Origin: Sedimenticola sp.
Lineage (GTDB): Bacteria > Pseudomonadota > Gammaproteobacteria > Chromatiales > Chromatiaceae
DNA: 6,506 nt
Assembly (NCBI GenBank): GCA_030619405.1
Contig: JAUXBK010000153.1
Coordinates: forward strand, 1 to 6,506
Reading direction: 5' to 3'
Shown here: piece after piece, positions 5,904-6,506 of the stretch
Numbering within the stretch: position 1 is the stretch's first letter
Layout of the letters: every line of letters begins with the position of its first letter
Notes under the pieces: generated by a model
The model's input: the letters and a program-made list of their open reading frames with translations, nothing else
Database searches by the model: none
What the model was told of the DNA's origin: nothing
Position numbers and translations under genes: made by a program

Positions 5904-6158
5904 ATGGACTTGACAAGCATTCTCCTCTTTCTTGCCATCGGTGCCGTCGCCGGCTGGCTGGCCGGCCTCCTGATGAAGGGGGGTGGATTCGGGATCCTTG
6001 GCAATATCGTCGTCGGCATCCTCGGCGCCGTGGTGGGCGGTTTCCTGTTCGGGGTGCTGGGCATCTCGGCAGCCGACGGTTTGATCGGCTCCATCATCAC
6101 AGCCACAGCAGGCGCTGTGGTCCTGCTGTTCATCGTGGGCCTGGTCAAGAAGAATTAG
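5904..6158 (+). CDS. GlsB/YeaQ/YmgE family small membrane protein
   Basis: An 84-residue, very hydrophobic, glycine-rich protein of the family named transglycosylase-associated or GlsB/YeaQ/YmgE stress-response membrane protein. Three membrane helices are visible (about 5-24, 28-52 and 58-80). Small-residue motifs such as GAVAGWLAG and GILGAVVGG support tight helix packing, and the protein ends in a positive VKKN tail. The biochemical role is unknown; relatives are often stress-induced. The ATG at 5904 is chosen because the domain starts there and GGA (5893-5895) can serve as ribosome site. The frame is open back to a TTG at 5817 inside the repeat, but those 29 residues are polar and not family-like. 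The 73-bp gap to the repeat holds the palindrome CCGGCGCCGG (5837-5846) and no clear promoter. Confidence 0.85.
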   Translation: MDLTSILLFLAIGAVAGWLAGLLMKGGGFGILGNIVVGILGAVVGGFLFGVLGISAADGLIGSIITATAGAVVLLFIVGLVKKN

Positions 6159-6174
6159 TCCGGGAGCCTGGCGC

Positions 6175-6506
6175 GTGACCACACACTACGAAGGCAGTTG
6201 CCACTGTGGTTCCATCCGCTTCTCCTTCAATGGCGAAGAGATCACGGGGGGGATTCGCTGCAACTGCTCCCTCTGCGCCCGCAAGGGTGCGATGATGACG
6301 CCCGAGGCCATCCCCCCCGAGCGCTTCCACATCGAAGCGGAAAAGGATGCGTTGGGGCTCTACCAGTTTGGCTCGAAGACCGCCAAACACTATTTCTGCC
6401 GGAACTGCGGCATCTACACATTTCACGAAACCGCCCGACAACCGGGACACTTTCGCGCCAACCTCGGCTGTATCGAAGGGGTCGACCCGTTCGCCCTGGA
6501 CGCAAA
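6175..6506 (+). CDS. GFA-family (formaldehyde-activating-like) zinc protein, 3' end missing
   Basis: The first 110 codons of a protein of the GFA/CENP-V fold, cut by the window end. The family's cysteine pattern is complete: SCHCG (C9, C11), CNCSLC (C29, C31, C34) and FCRNCG (C75, C78). This is enough for the structural and catalytic zinc sites. The founding member speeds formation of S-hydroxymethylglutathione from formaldehyde and glutathione, but most short members are uncharacterised, so the substrate is open. The GTG start at 6175 is supported by GGGAG (6162-6166) eight bases upstream and by the TTHYEGSCHCG opening; no in-frame ATG lies near. It begins 16 bases after the upstream stop, so it is probably co-transcribed with the small membrane protein gene. 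Confidence 0.88.
   Translation, partial: MTTHYEGSCHCGSIRFSFNGEEITGGIRCNCSLCARKGAMMTPEAIPPERFHIEAEKDALGLYQFGSKTAKHYFCRNCGIYTFHETARQPGHFRANLGCIEGVDPFALDA

Overview
The window is a GC-rich, gene-dense stretch of a bacterial chromosome with every recognisable gene on the + strand. The YceD, FtsY and OadGAB protein sequences look gammaproteobacterial. A marine or sulfur-oxidizing Chromatiales-like host is a guess from overall protein character and cannot be shown here.

Layout: (1) 1-116 is the partial end of a palindromic repeat. (2) 217-3469 is a compact oadG-oadA-oadB operon for a sodium-pumping oxaloacetate decarboxylase. It holds the membrane anchor (gamma), the biotin-carrying carboxyltransferase (alpha) and the membrane decarboxylase/Na+ pump (beta), and all expected catalytic residues are visible. 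(3) 3511-4076 is yceD (DUF177, linked to 23S rRNA/L32). Its near-consensus sigma-70 promoter lies so close to the ATG that the mRNA should be almost leaderless. (4) 4090-4245 is a second, inverted copy of the repeat. (5) 4352-5356 is ftsY, the SRP receptor GTPase. (6) 5451-5666 is a small DUF2892 membrane protein. (7) 5669-5830 is a third, complete repeat copy flanked by a 5-bp direct duplication. (8) 5904-6158 is a GlsB/YeaQ/YmgE-type small membrane protein. (9) 6175 to the window end is the 5' part of a GFA-family zinc protein.

The unusual content is the repeat, which does not match any named family I recall. It is about 162 bp, has perfect 17-bp terminal inverted repeats, and pairs end to end into one long hairpin. 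Its only complete, undisturbed copy shows a TAATA target duplication, so it is MITE-like. On one strand, all 11 non-Watson-Crick positions in the 57-position outer stem are G.U wobbles (6) or G.A pairs (5). All five substituted positions among the copies keep pairing on that strand, and one is a C-G to U-A double change. This suggests a structured RNA rather than only transposon debris.

The inverted middle copy has no target duplication. It joins a yceD without its usual rpmF neighbour to an ftsY without its usual ftsE neighbour. It therefore looks like a recombination junction or, alternatively, an assembly join at a repeat. Apart from the oad operon, which forms one functional complex, the neighbouring genes have no obvious shared pathway.
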